The position numbers and the translations under genes are program-made. Shown here one piece after another: positions 6,605-14,186 of a DNA stretch of 15,842 nucleotides. Numbering within the stretch: position 1 is the stretch's first letter; each line of letters opens with the position of its first letter. Source of the DNA: Nitrospiria bacterium. Its GTDB lineage: Bacteria; Nitrospirota; Nitrospiria; Nitrospirales; UBA8639. The stretch is taken from contig JAUIKP010000023.1 of assembly GCA_030430725.1 (NCBI GenBank), positions 1-15,842 on the forward strand, read 5' to 3'. The notes beneath the pieces were generated by a model that made no database searches, was not told the origin of the DNA, and worked only from the letters and a program-made list of their open reading frames with translations.

Positions 6605-7165
6605 TTAGCCAATGCCAGGGGCTAGATCTTGATCAAGCCGCTCTTTTTGCGCTTCCTTATAGGCTTTCTCGGCATCCTCTAATGCCGTGGACTGTTGAAT
6701 TTCCAGAACCTCTTTAGGAGTGAGATATTTTAATGCCGTGGCTCCAAGTACCTTTTTCTCAGCGGTTCCTTTTAATTGAATATGGATCAAGGCATCTGCC
6801 CCCATACGCTGCGCTTTCTTCACCAGGGCAAAGTGGAGTTCATCCCAATTGACCTTCGATTTATCAGAAGATTGTTCTACCTCTATCTCATCTAACGTTT
6901 CATGGGGAACAATGGGCATTTCCTCAAGTATTTCCACAACTTTATTGAGGTAAGCCTGATCCTCGGGTGGGGAAACTTCTTCGGAAACAGGTTCGGGGCG
7001 GGGAAATCTAGCCACCTCCACATCAAAATCTTTCAACCGCATGGCCGCCAAAGCCGCCTCATGAGGATTGCTGCTTTTTGATAACCGCTTAAGTTTCTCC
7101 ACTCGCTCAAGAGCTTCATGCAGACTCATTCTCGCCCCAGGTTTTCGCAGAGCATTCACTGGCAT
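6605..7165 (-). CDS. Uncharacterised protein with DUF2786-like N-terminus
   Basis: This is a 186-residue protein with no signal peptide or membrane segment. Residues about 18-47 (ALERVEKLKRLSKSSNPHEAALAAMRLKDF) resemble the short DUF2786 module, which has the pattern LLxLAxSxNxxEAxxAxxxA. A Pro/Glu-rich linker follows. Residues near 120-155 (WDELHFALVKKAQRMGADALIHIQLKG, then KKVLGATALKYL) recall the small alpha/beta proteins in which a GADA motif precedes a strand, as in the YbjQ-like family. That link is only suggestive. The C-terminus is Glu/Lys/Gln-rich helix. ATG 7165 is supported by GGAG 7 bases upstream. The gene is transcribed alone, away from the pterin dehydratase operon. No function is assigned. 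Confidence 0.75.
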   Translation of the reverse strand: MPVNALRKPGARMSLHEALERVEKLKRLSKSSNPHEAALAAMRLKDFDVEVARFPRPEPVSEEVSPPEDQAYLNKVVEILEEMPIVPHETLDEIEVEQSSDKSKVNWDELHFALVKKAQRMGADALIHIQLKGTAEKKVLGATALKYLTPKEVLEIQQSTALEDAEKAYKEAQKERLDQDLAPGIG

Positions 7166-7303
7166 GACACAACTCCCTGATCGCTTAGCATAGGCTTCCG
7201 AGGCTCATTGTAAGAGAGAAGAATATCTGTCATACGGTAGCTTTTAGTCCTGAATAACGACGAGAATGCCCAATAGCAGACGGACCTCAGCTTTTGGAGT
7301 GTT

Positions 7304-7333
7304 TTTCTACCTGTCTAGGATTCAGGTTGTCAA
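7304..7333 (-). promoter_or_regulatory. Candidate sigma-70 promoter for the DUF2786-like gene
   Basis: Read on the minus strand, TTGACA (7333-7328) is followed after 18 bases by TAGAAA (7309-7304). The -35 is perfect and the -10 matches four of six positions. It would give a leader of about 130 bases. Confidence 0.4.
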
Positions 7334-7410
7334 ATGATCTCTGGGCGGGGAAGTAAAAGGCTGCATGCCCTATCCGTTTCTACAAAGACCCTCCTCTCCC
7401 CTAGCTGGAA

Positions 7411-7440
7411 TTGTGCACCGAACTTGGTGATGTCTATAAT
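7411..7440 (+). promoter_or_regulatory. Candidate sigma-70 promoter for the pterin dehydratase-radical SAM operon
   Basis: TTGTGC (7411-7416), an 18-base spacer, then a perfect TATAAT (7435-7440). The spacer contains CACC-gaactt-GGTG, a small inverted repeat that could be an operator. Transcription would start near 7447, about 165 bases before the start codon. Confidence 0.45.
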
Positions 7441-7475
7441 TAGGGGCCTGACCGGGGGTATGGGATGACCGCACA

Positions 7476-7576
7476 ATTGCCTTGAGTTTTTACCCCTTCC
7501 AATATTATTTTTACGAAGGAGGTGGGAAGAAGACAGGCTTTCCCTGGCACAAGGCATTAATAGGGTAAAAGGCAAT
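7476..7576 (+). promoter_or_regulatory. Structured 5' leader, possible cis-regulatory RNA
   Basis: A closing stem can form between attgcc (7476-7481) and ggcaat (7571-7576), continued by ttttaccc (7488-7495) and gggtaaaa (7563-7570). That makes 14 perfect pairs with a 6-base bulge on one side. Inside it, two further hairpins are possible: CCTTC (7495-7499) with GAAGG (7515-7519), and GGGAA (7524-7528) with TTCCC (7540-7544). This gives a three-way arrangement. I do not recognise a known riboswitch consensus. The structure ends 25 bases before the ribosome binding site at 7599-7605. Confidence 0.4.
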
Positions 7577-7611
7577 CCACTAGAAATATTCAGAATGTAA
7601 GGAGGATGCAC

Positions 7612-7956
7612 ATGAGTCTAGCAGATAACACATGCGTTCCTTGCCGTGGGGGCGTACCTCCGTTGGAACCTCGAAAAATCCAGGACCTGCTTGCTCAATT
7701 GGAAACAGGATGGGCGCTCAATGCTCAAGGTCATATTGAGAAAACCTATTCCTTTGACAACTTTGCCGATGCCTTGGCTTTTACTAATCGAGTAGGGAAT
7801 GTGGCGGAACTTGAAGGCCATCACCCTGATATATATCTGGCCTGGGGAAAATGCAAGGTAGAAATTTGGACTCACAAGATTCAAGGCCTCACCGAAAGTG
7901 ATTTTTATTTAGCTGCCAAAGCCGATCGCGCCTTTCAACTTCCTGCCTCCTCTTGA
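7612..7956 (+). CDS. phhB: Pterin-4a-carbinolamine dehydratase (4a-hydroxytetrahydrobiopterin dehydratase) family
   Basis: This is a 114-residue protein of the PCD/DCoH fold. Classical members dehydrate 4a-hydroxytetrahydropterin formed by aromatic amino acid hydroxylases. Many bacteria have homologues without such a hydroxylase, some proposed to act in molybdopterin or RuBisCO-assembly contexts. Catalytic features are present: GHHPDIY with His70-His71-Pro72, and THKIQGLTESDFYLAAKAD with His88. The N-terminal CVPCRGGVPPL motif (Cys8, Cys11) is common in bacterial members. I chose ATG 7612 because AAGGAGG ends 6 bases before it; the ATG at 7606 would sit directly against that site. The stop (TGA 7954-7956) overlaps the TTG start of the radical SAM gene, indicating translational coupling. 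No phenylalanine hydroxylase is visible in the window. Confidence 0.92.
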   Translation: MSLADNTCVPCRGGVPPLEPRKIQDLLAQLETGWALNAQGHIEKTYSFDNFADALAFTNRVGNVAELEGHHPDIYLAWGKCKVEIWTHKIQGLTESDFYLAAKADRAFQLPASS

Positions 7957-9914
7957 AAGCTCTTATGGCCACCAGCCCGACTTTGATTCACCCGGTCGCT
8001 GCAGAAGCAAAACAAACCCAGGATGCAGCCTATCAGGGCACCGCCGATTTCCGATCTTTCGGAACGAAGGTCGCCCTGATAACCATGCCATTTAGTTATT
8101 CAAGATTTCCGTCGATCCAATTAGGGACCCTCTCATCCTTACTGAAAGCACAAGGAATTTGGACCCAAACCTATCATTTCAATCTCCAATTCGCCCATAA
8201 AATCGGGGTGCCTTTATATGAAATCTTGTGCGAGAAACGTGGCCTATTTGGCGAATGGCTGTTCTCTGCCCTCCTGTTTCGGAACAACCCGAAACACAGG
8301 GAATACCCTATTGTGTTTAAACCCATCTTCGAAGATACAGCTCGGGAAGCCAGTTGTTCAATCAATTATTTAGAGGAGATTGCCCGATCAATTGCTCCTC
8401 AATTTTTAACCTGGTGTCTGACATCAGTGGATTGGAGTCAATTCAAAGTGGTGGGCTTCACCTCCACGTTCGATCAAAATATCGCAAGTTTAAGTCTGGC
8501 CAAATTGATCAAGGACATATATCCCGATGTTCGGATTGTTTTTGGGGGGGCAAATTTCGACGGAGAAATGGGGCTGGAACATTTTCGGGCATTTCCCTGG
8601 ATTGATTATGTCGTCATCGGAGAAGGTGAACAAACCTTTCCTCCCTTGGTTCAACGCATCCTCTTAGACGATGAAACGGATATTCCCCCCGGAGTGGCCT
8701 TTCGAAGGGAAGGACAGATTCTCTTTACCCCTCAGGAGACCCTATTCACACAGTTTTCAGAAACGCCTCCACCGGATTACGACGACTATTTTGCAGAACT
8801 CAAGGAATTAGCCAAGCAGGGATCTACCGGACTGAACCGGATTTTGCTCTATGAAGGATCTCGTGGATGCTGGTGGGGAGAAAAGCATCATTGCACCTTT
8901 TGCGGATTAAATGCTCAAGCGATGGAATTCCGCGCAAAAAATCCTGCTCAGGTCGCTTCAGAATTGGACTATCTTTCCAGCCGGTACGACACCACCCGTT
9001 TTCGCTTGGTCGATAATATTATTGATATGAAATATGTGGACGGTCTCTTCGGGAAACTGGCCCAAGAACACGTGGATCTGGACGTGTTTATGGAGACGAA
9101 AAGCAATCTCAATAAACGACAAATTCAGACACTGGCGAAGGGCGGGGTTAAATGCATGCAACCGGGCATCGAAAGTTTGAGTCTGGCACAACTAAAGGAA
9201 ATGGATAAAGGTGTCAGCCCACTGAAAAACATTGAATGCTTAAAATGGAGCCGTTATTACAATATTGACCTCTCCTGGAATATTTTATTGGGTTTTCCAC
9301 AGGAAACAGATGCCGATTACCAACAACAAATCAACCTCATTCCCTCATTGACCCACCTCCAACCGCCAGAATCCACAGCCAAACTCTGGCTCGAACGGTT
9401 TAGTCCTTATTTTAAGTGGCCTGAACGATATGGCATTAGCCAAACGGGACCGGGGTTAGCCTATGCCTATGTGTATGATGACAGACAGGTTGATCTCAAC
9501 AAAATCGCCTATGATTTTGAGTATACAATCGATTGGAAAGTCGATCCACATCTCTATAAGGAACTCGTCAGACTGGTTGAAGAGTGGAAACAGCGTTATC
9601 ACTCTTCTAATCGGCCCTTTCTCTTCTTTGCAAAAGCCTTGAGTTATCTCACCGTCTATGATGGGAGAGGCTTAACTCCCACCAGTGAGCGATTTGAAGG
9701 ACCACAGGCCTTCATCTTAGAATTTTGCAATGAGCAACCCAAATCCGTCGAACAGATTCGCAAAGCCTTGCAGGCTTACTCCTTTCCTGGACCGAAGGAA
9801 GACATTATCGTGCCACTCACGGATATCCTCACAACATTGCAGGAGAAAAGGTTATTGCATGCGGAAGGAGGGCGGTATTTTACTCTGGCCCTACCGGTTA
9901 ACCCTCATCGGTGA
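7953..9914 (+). CDS. B12-binding radical SAM protein, RiPP maturation C-methyltransferase-like
   Basis: This is a 653-residue cytosolic class B radical SAM enzyme. Residues about 30-235 form a cobalamin-binding Rossmann-type domain, including VVGFTSTFDQNIASLSLAKLI, then VFGGANFDGEMG, then DYVVIGEGEQTFPPLV. The radical SAM domain follows, with a C-x7-C-x2-C cluster motif, Cys306-Cys314-Cys317 (GSRGCWWGEKHHCTFCGLN), instead of the usual C-x3-C-x2-C. This spaced motif and the GLN after it are what I recognise from the RiPP maturation radical SAM protein 1 family (bacteriocin-type, TIGR03975-like). A C-terminal domain of about 150 residues may bind substrate. TTG 7953 overlaps the upstream stop codon; ATG 7965 is a possible alternative. 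No precursor peptide is evident next to it, so the substrate is unknown. Confidence 0.85.
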   Translation: MKALMATSPTLIHPVAAEAKQTQDAAYQGTADFRSFGTKVALITMPFSYSRFPSIQLGTLSSLLKAQGIWTQTYHFNLQFAHKIGVPLYEILCEKRGLFGEWLFSALLFRNNPKHREYPIVFKPIFEDTAREASCSINYLEEIARSIAPQFLTWCLTSVDWSQFKVVGFTSTFDQNIASLSLAKLIKDIYPDVRIVFGGANFDGEMGLEHFRAFPWIDYVVIGEGEQTFPPLVQRILLDDETDIPPGVAFRREGQILFTPQETLFTQFSETPPPDYDDYFAELKELAKQGSTGLNRILLYEGSRGCWWGEKHHCTFCGLNAQAMEFRAKNPAQVASELDYLSSRYDTTRFRLVDNIIDMKYVDGLFGKLAQEHVDLDVFMETKSNLNKRQIQTLAKGGVKCMQPGIESLSLAQLKEMDKGVSPLKNIECLKWSRYYNIDLSWNILLGFPQETDADYQQQINLIPSLTHLQPPESTAKLWLERFSPYFKWPERYGISQTGPGLAYAYVYDDRQVDLNKIAYDFEYTIDWKVDPHLYKELVRLVEEWKQRYHSSNRPFLFFAKALSYLTVYDGRGLTPTSERFEGPQAFILEFCNEQPKSVEQIRKALQAYSFPGPKEDIIVPLTDILTTLQEKRLLHAEGGRYFTLALPVNPHR

Positions 9915-10000
9915 CATTTTTGCCTAACAACTGGAAGAAAGAAGCCACTCTTGTTGACCCACCCACCATATTTTTTTATCCTTTCACACACTTACTTTTT

Positions 10001-10016
10001 GGTGCGATTCGTGCAC
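10001..10016 (+). promoter_or_regulatory. Weak sigma-54-like site upstream of mltD-like gene
   Basis: GG (10001-10002) and GC (10013-10014) are 10 bases apart in a TTTTGGTGC...GTGCA context. The -12 half lacks one T of TTGC. It may be chance, and a sigma-70-like TTGACA site lies downstream. Confidence 0.2.
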
Positions 10017-10059
10017 AATTTTCACCCATGTACAGAATCTCAAAAATTGGTGAACAGGT

Positions 10060-10088
10060 TTGACAATTTTTTCTTGCGAGGGTAGCCT
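10060..10088 (+). promoter_or_regulatory. Candidate sigma-70 promoter for mltD-like gene
   Basis: A perfect TTGACA (10060-10065) is followed after 17 bases by TAGCCT (10083-10088), which keeps the key T, A and T positions of the -10. The start codon is about 38 bases downstream. The motif tacaaattcacc (10100-10111) lies just after it. Confidence 0.4.
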
Positions 10089-10126
10089 ATCAAGTTATAT
10101 ACAAATTCACCGAAAACTCTTATAAA

Positions 10127-12082
10127 ATGAGCCACTTAGATAAAACATTACAAGATTCACCCTCCTTTATACCAATGCGAGCAACTGGTTTTGCCCGCAA
10201 CGTATTGGTTGCCTTCAGTGTGATTTTGATCCCGTTAACCCTGTGTCCTCAACCAACCCTCGGCGAATCCTCTTTTTTCCCTCCCAAAGATTCCACTGAG
10301 ACACTTACGTTAAATTATGCCGTTGCAAATAGGTACCCTCGCCCGGCGACCTCAGTTGAGCCTCAAGCGTTTCCGATCAGTCCCAACCGTCACGATCAAC
10401 AATCGCTTATTCCCTTAGATGAAACTGGGGAAACAACATCAGGCATGACAGGGCTATCTATTGAAGATAACCCGAATCAGTCTTCCACAGAAGCCCTAGT
10501 TCAAACACCAGGGCAACAGATTCAATCATCCGATGTTGGAAAAACCCTTGACCCCTTATCCGTTGATGACCCTCAGGAATCGAATACTTCTCAAAACAAG
10601 CGAAGATTTTTACCTGAGGAGAGCAAACGTGAAGCCCTCGACACTCAAACTCGGTTTTCAGTCAACTCATCTACGAAATTACGTTTTTACCCGGCTGACT
10701 CACCTGAGGAACGGTCGCAAGTTGTCCTAGCGCGATTTGCCAAAGTTTTCGATTACTCCTGGGAAGCCCCCCAACAGAGAAGGCCAGGGGCTTATGGCAC
10801 CATTCCCCTTGTCCTGAACGATTCCGTAGAGAAAAATCTTGAATATTTTCAGTATGGAATTCATGAACGATTTCAAACCTATCTTGACCGCTTTCATCAT
10901 TACCAAGATCTTGTGGAACCGGTTTTTCGCGAACTGGGCCTCCCGCCGGAACTCATGTATCTTTCACTCGTGGAAAGTGGGTTTAACCCACGTGCATTTT
11001 CTCGATCCCGTGCCTCCGGGCCCTGGCAGTTTATGAAAGGGACGGGACGGGTGTATGGCCTCGATGTCGATTGGTATTTGGATGAACGGCGGGATCCGAT
11101 TAAGTCAACAGTTGCTGCCGCCCATCATCTTCGTGATTTATATGATCAATTTGGCTCCTGGCCTCTGGCGCTCGGAGCATATAATGCGGGAAGCGGAAAG
11201 ATTTCGCGGGCCATCAAAAAAACGGGCACCCGTGACTTTTGGAAGATACGACGGTCACGCTACATAAGACGGGAAACTAAAGACTATGTGCCTCGCTTTA
11301 TTGCGGCAACCCTTATTGCCCAAAATCCCACGGCCTATGGATTCACAATTCCTGACGGTGATCGCCATGAATTTGAAGAGGTCCTGATTACAAAACGCGT
11401 TCATCTTTCGGCCGTCACCCAAAAAACCGGGATTCCGGTTGAGGAACTTAAACGGTTGAATCCTGAACTTCGACGCAGCATCGTGCCCAGCCTTACGGCT
11501 CCCGGTTATTATCTGAAAGTACCCCTTGGAATGGCTTCGCTTGTCGAGGAACTCCATTCGACCCTCACTGTCTGGACCCAACCACCTCCCCCACCGACCG
11601 AATGGCATACGGTCAGACGAGGAGAGAGCTTATCGGTTGTTGCCAAACGATATAGAATGAAAGTCAGTCAACTAAAGCAAATGAATAACTTGCGGAGCAA
11701 TATTATACGAGTAGGAACCAAACTCCGAGTTCGTGGAGAGGTCGATGAGGATTACACTGACACTGTCACCTGGTACCGGGTTCGATCCGGGGACTCCCTA
11801 GGAAGCATTGCCACTCGATTTAGAAAATCCGTTAATTCACTGATGAGGATGAACAATCTCTCAAGCCATATCATTCATCCCGGTGATCGGTTACGCGTAA
11901 AAGAGAACCCTTCGGCCGGCTCTTCGAGCAAAAACAACTCTAAATGGTATAAGGTCAGACGTGGAGATAGTTTATGGACGATTGCCCGACAATTTAGTAT
12001 GAGTGTGAATGATTTGCGAGCACTCAACAACCTCTCTTCCAGCATTATCCAGGCCGGCCGCATGTTAATGGTGAGCCAATAA
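10127..12082 (+). CDS. mltD: MltD-like membrane-bound lytic transglycosylase with LysM repeats
   Basis: This 651-residue exported murein hydrolase cleaves the MurNAc-GlcNAc glycan chain to form 1,6-anhydro ends. A hydrophobic export segment lies near residues 22-43. A low-complexity, Ser/Thr/Pro-rich linker runs to about 200. The SLT domain, about 260-400, has the catalytic Glu283 in LVESGFNP, the ASGPWQFM motif and LALGAYNAG, typical of family 1D. A degenerate LysM-like region follows, then three clear LysM domains starting near residues 492, 548 and 606 (WHTVRRGESL, WYRVRSGDSL, WYKVRRGDSL). These bind peptidoglycan. E. coli MltD is shorter and has two LysM domains. No lipobox Cys is clear, and neither ATG 10127 nor ATG 10175 (which would begin MRATGFARN) has a good ribosome binding site, so the start is uncertain. 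It is convergent with the TPR gene. Confidence 0.9.
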   Translation: MSHLDKTLQDSPSFIPMRATGFARNVLVAFSVILIPLTLCPQPTLGESSFFPPKDSTETLTLNYAVANRYPRPATSVEPQAFPISPNRHDQQSLIPLDETGETTSGMTGLSIEDNPNQSSTEALVQTPGQQIQSSDVGKTLDPLSVDDPQESNTSQNKRRFLPEESKREALDTQTRFSVNSSTKLRFYPADSPEERSQVVLARFAKVFDYSWEAPQQRRPGAYGTIPLVLNDSVEKNLEYFQYGIHERFQTYLDRFHHYQDLVEPVFRELGLPPELMYLSLVESGFNPRAFSRSRASGPWQFMKGTGRVYGLDVDWYLDERRDPIKSTVAAAHHLRDLYDQFGSWPLALGAYNAGSGKISRAIKKTGTRDFWKIRRSRYIRRETKDYVPRFIAATLIAQNPTAYGFTIPDGDRHEFEEVLITKRVHLSAVTQKTGIPVEELKRLNPELRRSIVPSLTAPGYYLKVPLGMASLVEELHSTLTVWTQPPPPPTEWHTVRRGESLSVVAKRYRMKVSQLKQMNNLRSNIIRVGTKLRVRGEVDEDYTDTVTWYRVRSGDSLGSIATRFRKSVNSLMRMNNLSSHIIHPGDRLRVKENPSAGSSSKNNSKWYKVRRGDSLWTIARQFSMSVNDLRALNNLSSSIIQAGRMLMVSQ

Positions 12083-12116
12083 CCTGCCTATTCGGGCTCA
12101 GCAACTGAACCCATAT

Positions 12117-12926
12117 TTATTTTCCCTCACCTTCCTCCTGAACCTGTGGGGTTTCAGGACTGCTCTTCTCACTCGCGTTCAAGTCACTTGTTTCCGATGA
12201 AGGAGAATCTGTGGTTTCTTCTGGCGCTAATACCTTTACCCGAAGCTCGGCTTCCGAGGCAAAGGGAGATAAAGGAAAATCCTGGATAACCTTTTTATAC
12301 TGGTTCACCGCTTCAGCAATGTTTTCATCAGCCTCTGCCAGCTTCGCTAGCTCAAAAACTACCTGGTCTTTATTTAACGCATGTGGATTGGCCAACACCG
12401 CGTCAAAAGCTTGCAAGGCAGCCTCTCGATTGTCATTAAGTAAATAGGCAAACCCTAATCGTTGCTGTACTAATCCGAGAAAGATGTGATCTTGTCCATA
12501 TTCCTTTATCCATGAGTTATAAACTTCTATCGCCCCTTGGTAATTTTTCTCCTCCATCATACTGTTTCCCAATAAAAATGAAGAGACTGCCGCACTAGGC
12601 GTTCCAGGAAATTGATTAAGGATGTCTTTAAACATCCCTGAAGCCTTTTGAATATTCTCCTGGCCCTTCTTGACATCATCCAAAGGACGATCCAAATAGA
12701 CTGTTTGCGCCTGGCCTTCTAACTCCCAGGCCTGTTCTTGATTATTTTGATTAAGCCAACTCAAGGTCACAATCGCCACAATCACCGCCAGACCAAGAAA
12801 AATTCCTCCCCAGACCAAAGCTCGATTCTCTTCGACAAAAAACAAAAACCGTTCTTTACTAGACAGAAACTGAGCTTGTTCCACCATCGGAGGTTTATTG
12901 CCAAGGTCTTTAATTTTATATCCCAT
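12117..12926 (-). CDS. Membrane-anchored TPR protein (YfgM-like)
   Basis: This 269-residue protein has an N-terminal cytosolic part, one membrane segment at about residues 37-58 (LVWGGIFLGLAVIVAIVTLSWL), and a periplasmic region of tetratricopeptide-like helices. The helices include SAAVSSFLLGNSMMEEKNYQGAIEVYNSWI, then LGFAYLLNDNREAALQAFDAVL, then ELAKLAEADENIAEAVNQYKKVIQDFPLSPFASEAELRV. It resembles the YfgM/TPR_21 architecture, in which the TPR domain acts as a periplasmic partner or chaperone adaptor near the Sec translocon. That role is inferred from architecture only. The C-terminal tail is rich in Ser, Thr, Glu and Pro. AGGGAAG 7 bases before ATG 12926 supports the start. A near-consensus promoter lies at 13028-13000. 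Confidence 0.82.
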   Translation of the reverse strand: MGYKIKDLGNKPPMVEQAQFLSSKERFLFFVEENRALVWGGIFLGLAVIVAIVTLSWLNQNNQEQAWELEGQAQTVYLDRPLDDVKKGQENIQKASGMFKDILNQFPGTPSAAVSSFLLGNSMMEEKNYQGAIEVYNSWIKEYGQDHIFLGLVQQRLGFAYLLNDNREAALQAFDAVLANPHALNKDQVVFELAKLAEADENIAEAVNQYKKVIQDFPLSPFASEAELRVKVLAPEETTDSPSSETSDLNASEKSSPETPQVQEEGEGK

Positions 12927-12999
12927 GATTATTCTTCCCTCTCGTCACCAAGACGACCACAATTTTTTCCGGCATTACGCATTCACTAAGGCGTGCTGC

Positions 13000-13028
13000 C
13001 TTATACCCACGTGTCCGAGTCATGTCAA
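13000..13028 (-). promoter_or_regulatory. Sigma-70 promoter for the TPR gene
   Basis: Read on the minus strand, TTGACA (13028-13023), a 17-base spacer, then TATAAG (13005-13000). It lies about 75 bases upstream of the TPR start codon and is divergent from the tRNA-Val promoter, with about 28 bases between the two -35 boxes. Confidence 0.7.
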
Positions 13029-13055
13029 ACAGTATTCCACACTATTCCATTTGAG

Positions 13056-13083
13056 TTGACAAGCCCTAACTCACTGTTATAAT
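13056..13083 (+). promoter_or_regulatory. Consensus sigma-70 promoter for tRNA-Val
   Basis: A perfect TTGACA (13056-13061), a 16-base spacer and a perfect TATAAT (13078-13083) end 26 bases before the mature 5' end of tRNA-Val. This is what a strong stable-RNA promoter looks like. Confidence 0.85.
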
Positions 13084-13109
13084 AGAATAATTGTAGTGTT
13101 TTTATTTTT

Positions 13110-13185
13110 AGGCGGATAGCTCAGCTGGCAGAGCGCTGCCTTTACACGGCAGATGTCGCAGGTTCGATCCCTGTTCCGCCTACCA
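13110..13185 (+). tRNA. tRNA-Val (anticodon TAC)
   Basis: A 76-base cloverleaf with a perfect 7-bp acceptor (AGGCGGA with TCCGCCT). The anticodon stem CTGCC/GGCAG has loop TTTACAC, so the anticodon is TAC at 13143-13145. The T-arm loop is TTCGATC. The CCA end is encoded (13183-13185). Confidence 0.97.
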
Positions 13186-13303
13186 ATTATATTTTTTTGG
13201 CTTATGGTATTCTTGATCTGATATATTACGAAGTTCTTCATAAAACTTCATATCCTCTTTGAATGAATGTGTGGGCTATTTGCCCAAGATCAAAAAATTT
13301 TTC

Positions 13304-13382
13304 GGGGCCGTCGTTCAGCTAGGTTTAGGACGCCAGATTGTCAATCTGGAGGTCGCGGGTTCAAATCCCGTCGGCCCCGCCA
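13304..13382 (+). tRNA. tRNA-Asp (anticodon GTC)
   Basis: A cloverleaf with acceptor GGGGCCG/CGGCCCC. The anticodon stem CCAGA/TCTGG has loop TTGTCAA, so the anticodon is GTC at 13340-13342. The T-arm is GCGGG-TTCAAAT-CCCGT and the CCA is encoded. At 79 bases it has a slightly long D-loop (11 bases). It may be co-transcribed with tolQ, since no terminator separates them. Confidence 0.96.
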
Positions 13383-13466
13383 TACCTCATCTCTCAGTGG
13401 TTTATTTCAGTATCAATAATCCCCTGTTTAGCTTCTATCAGTCTAGAGGAGGTCGAAACACAATCT

Positions 13467-14186
13467 ATGACCTTTGCTGCCAACCCTTCTGAGTTTTTTG
13501 GGTCTTTGGGCCTGCTATCTATAGTCATTCTTTTTATCCTATCAATTTTTTCCGTGATTTCATGGGGAATCATCGTGAACAGACTTAGGCGATTTAATCG
13601 CATTCGACAAGAAGAATCACAATTTCTCCAATTGTACGAACAGAATCCAATCGACCAGCACACCTTAAGAAGCCAGGCTCAATCATTAGTATACAGCCCA
13701 AGCTCAGTGGTTTATTTGGGCATAACAGATCGTTTGCCCGAATCCTCCGATCTATTCACCTCGAGACCTTCTCTTGAGGCAAAACAAGGGGAGCGCTCCC
13801 CAAACCGACAATACCTGGAAAAGGTCGCTCAATACATCATCCAGAACCAAATTGGCCAACAGGAAGCCTATTTGCCTTTTTTGGCGACCACAGGAAATCT
13901 GACTCCGTTTATTGGTCTCCTCGGAACCGTCTTGGGCATTATCAATGCCTTCCATGAAATCGGCCTACAAGGTTCAGCAAGCATTGCCGCAGTTGCTCCA
14001 GGAGTCTCTGAAGCACTTGTGGCCACTGCTGCTGGGCTATTTGCCGCAATTCCTGCCGTAATGGCCTACAACTATTTTCTCTCTAGAATTCGAAAGATGT
14101 CCTTCAGAGTTGAAGCGTTTACGATTGAATTTCTCAATACCATTGAAGAAGCGGAAAAAGCCTTTGAAGTGGAAGTAACACGATGA
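13467..14186 (+). CDS. tolQ: TolQ proton-channel subunit of the Tol-Pal system
   Basis: This 239-residue inner-membrane protein forms, with TolR, the proton-driven motor that energises TolA for outer-membrane invagination and stability. It has a first membrane helix at about residues 13-36. The conserved second and third helices follow: [25 protein letters not shown] near 138-162, with the channel Thr in GLLGTV, and [27 protein letters not shown] near 175-200. Both match E. coli TolQ closely and favour TolQ over ExbB. ATG 13467 is chosen because the longer frame from 13338 would start inside tRNA-Asp. The GGAGGT at 13448-13453 is 13 bases upstream, a little far. The stop codon overlaps the tolR start by four bases. 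Confidence 0.93.
   Translation: MTFAANPSEFFGSLGLLSIVILFILSIFSVISWGIIVNRLRRFNRIRQEESQFLQLYEQNPIDQHTLRSQAQSLVYSPSSVVYLGITDRLPESSDLFTSRPSLEAKQGERSPNRQYLEKVAQYIIQNQIGQQEAYLPFLATTGNLTPFIGLLGTVLGIINAFHEIGLQGSASIAAVAPGVSEALVATAAGLFAAIPAVMAYNYFLSRIRKMSFRVEAFTIEFLNTIEEAEKAFEVEVTR

Noticed and set aside
7546..7561. TGGCAC sequence considered as a sigma-54 -24 element
   Set aside because: There is no TTGC or GC dinucleotide at the required distance downstream.
7482..7568. 28-codon TTG-start frame in the operon leader, considered as a RiPP precursor
   Set aside because: It has no ribosome binding site, lies within the predicted stem structure and has no recognisable leader/core pattern. The strong AAGGAGGT at 7516-7523 has no start codon at a usable distance after it.
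7330..7611. Minus-strand open frame of 93 codons opposite the operon leader
   Set aside because: It runs antisense through the promoter and leader of the pterin dehydratase gene, has no domain-like sequence, and is better explained as a chance frame.
13338..13466. N-terminal extension of tolQ
   Set aside because: The longer frame starts inside tRNA-Asp, and its extra residues are a translation of tRNA and leader sequence.
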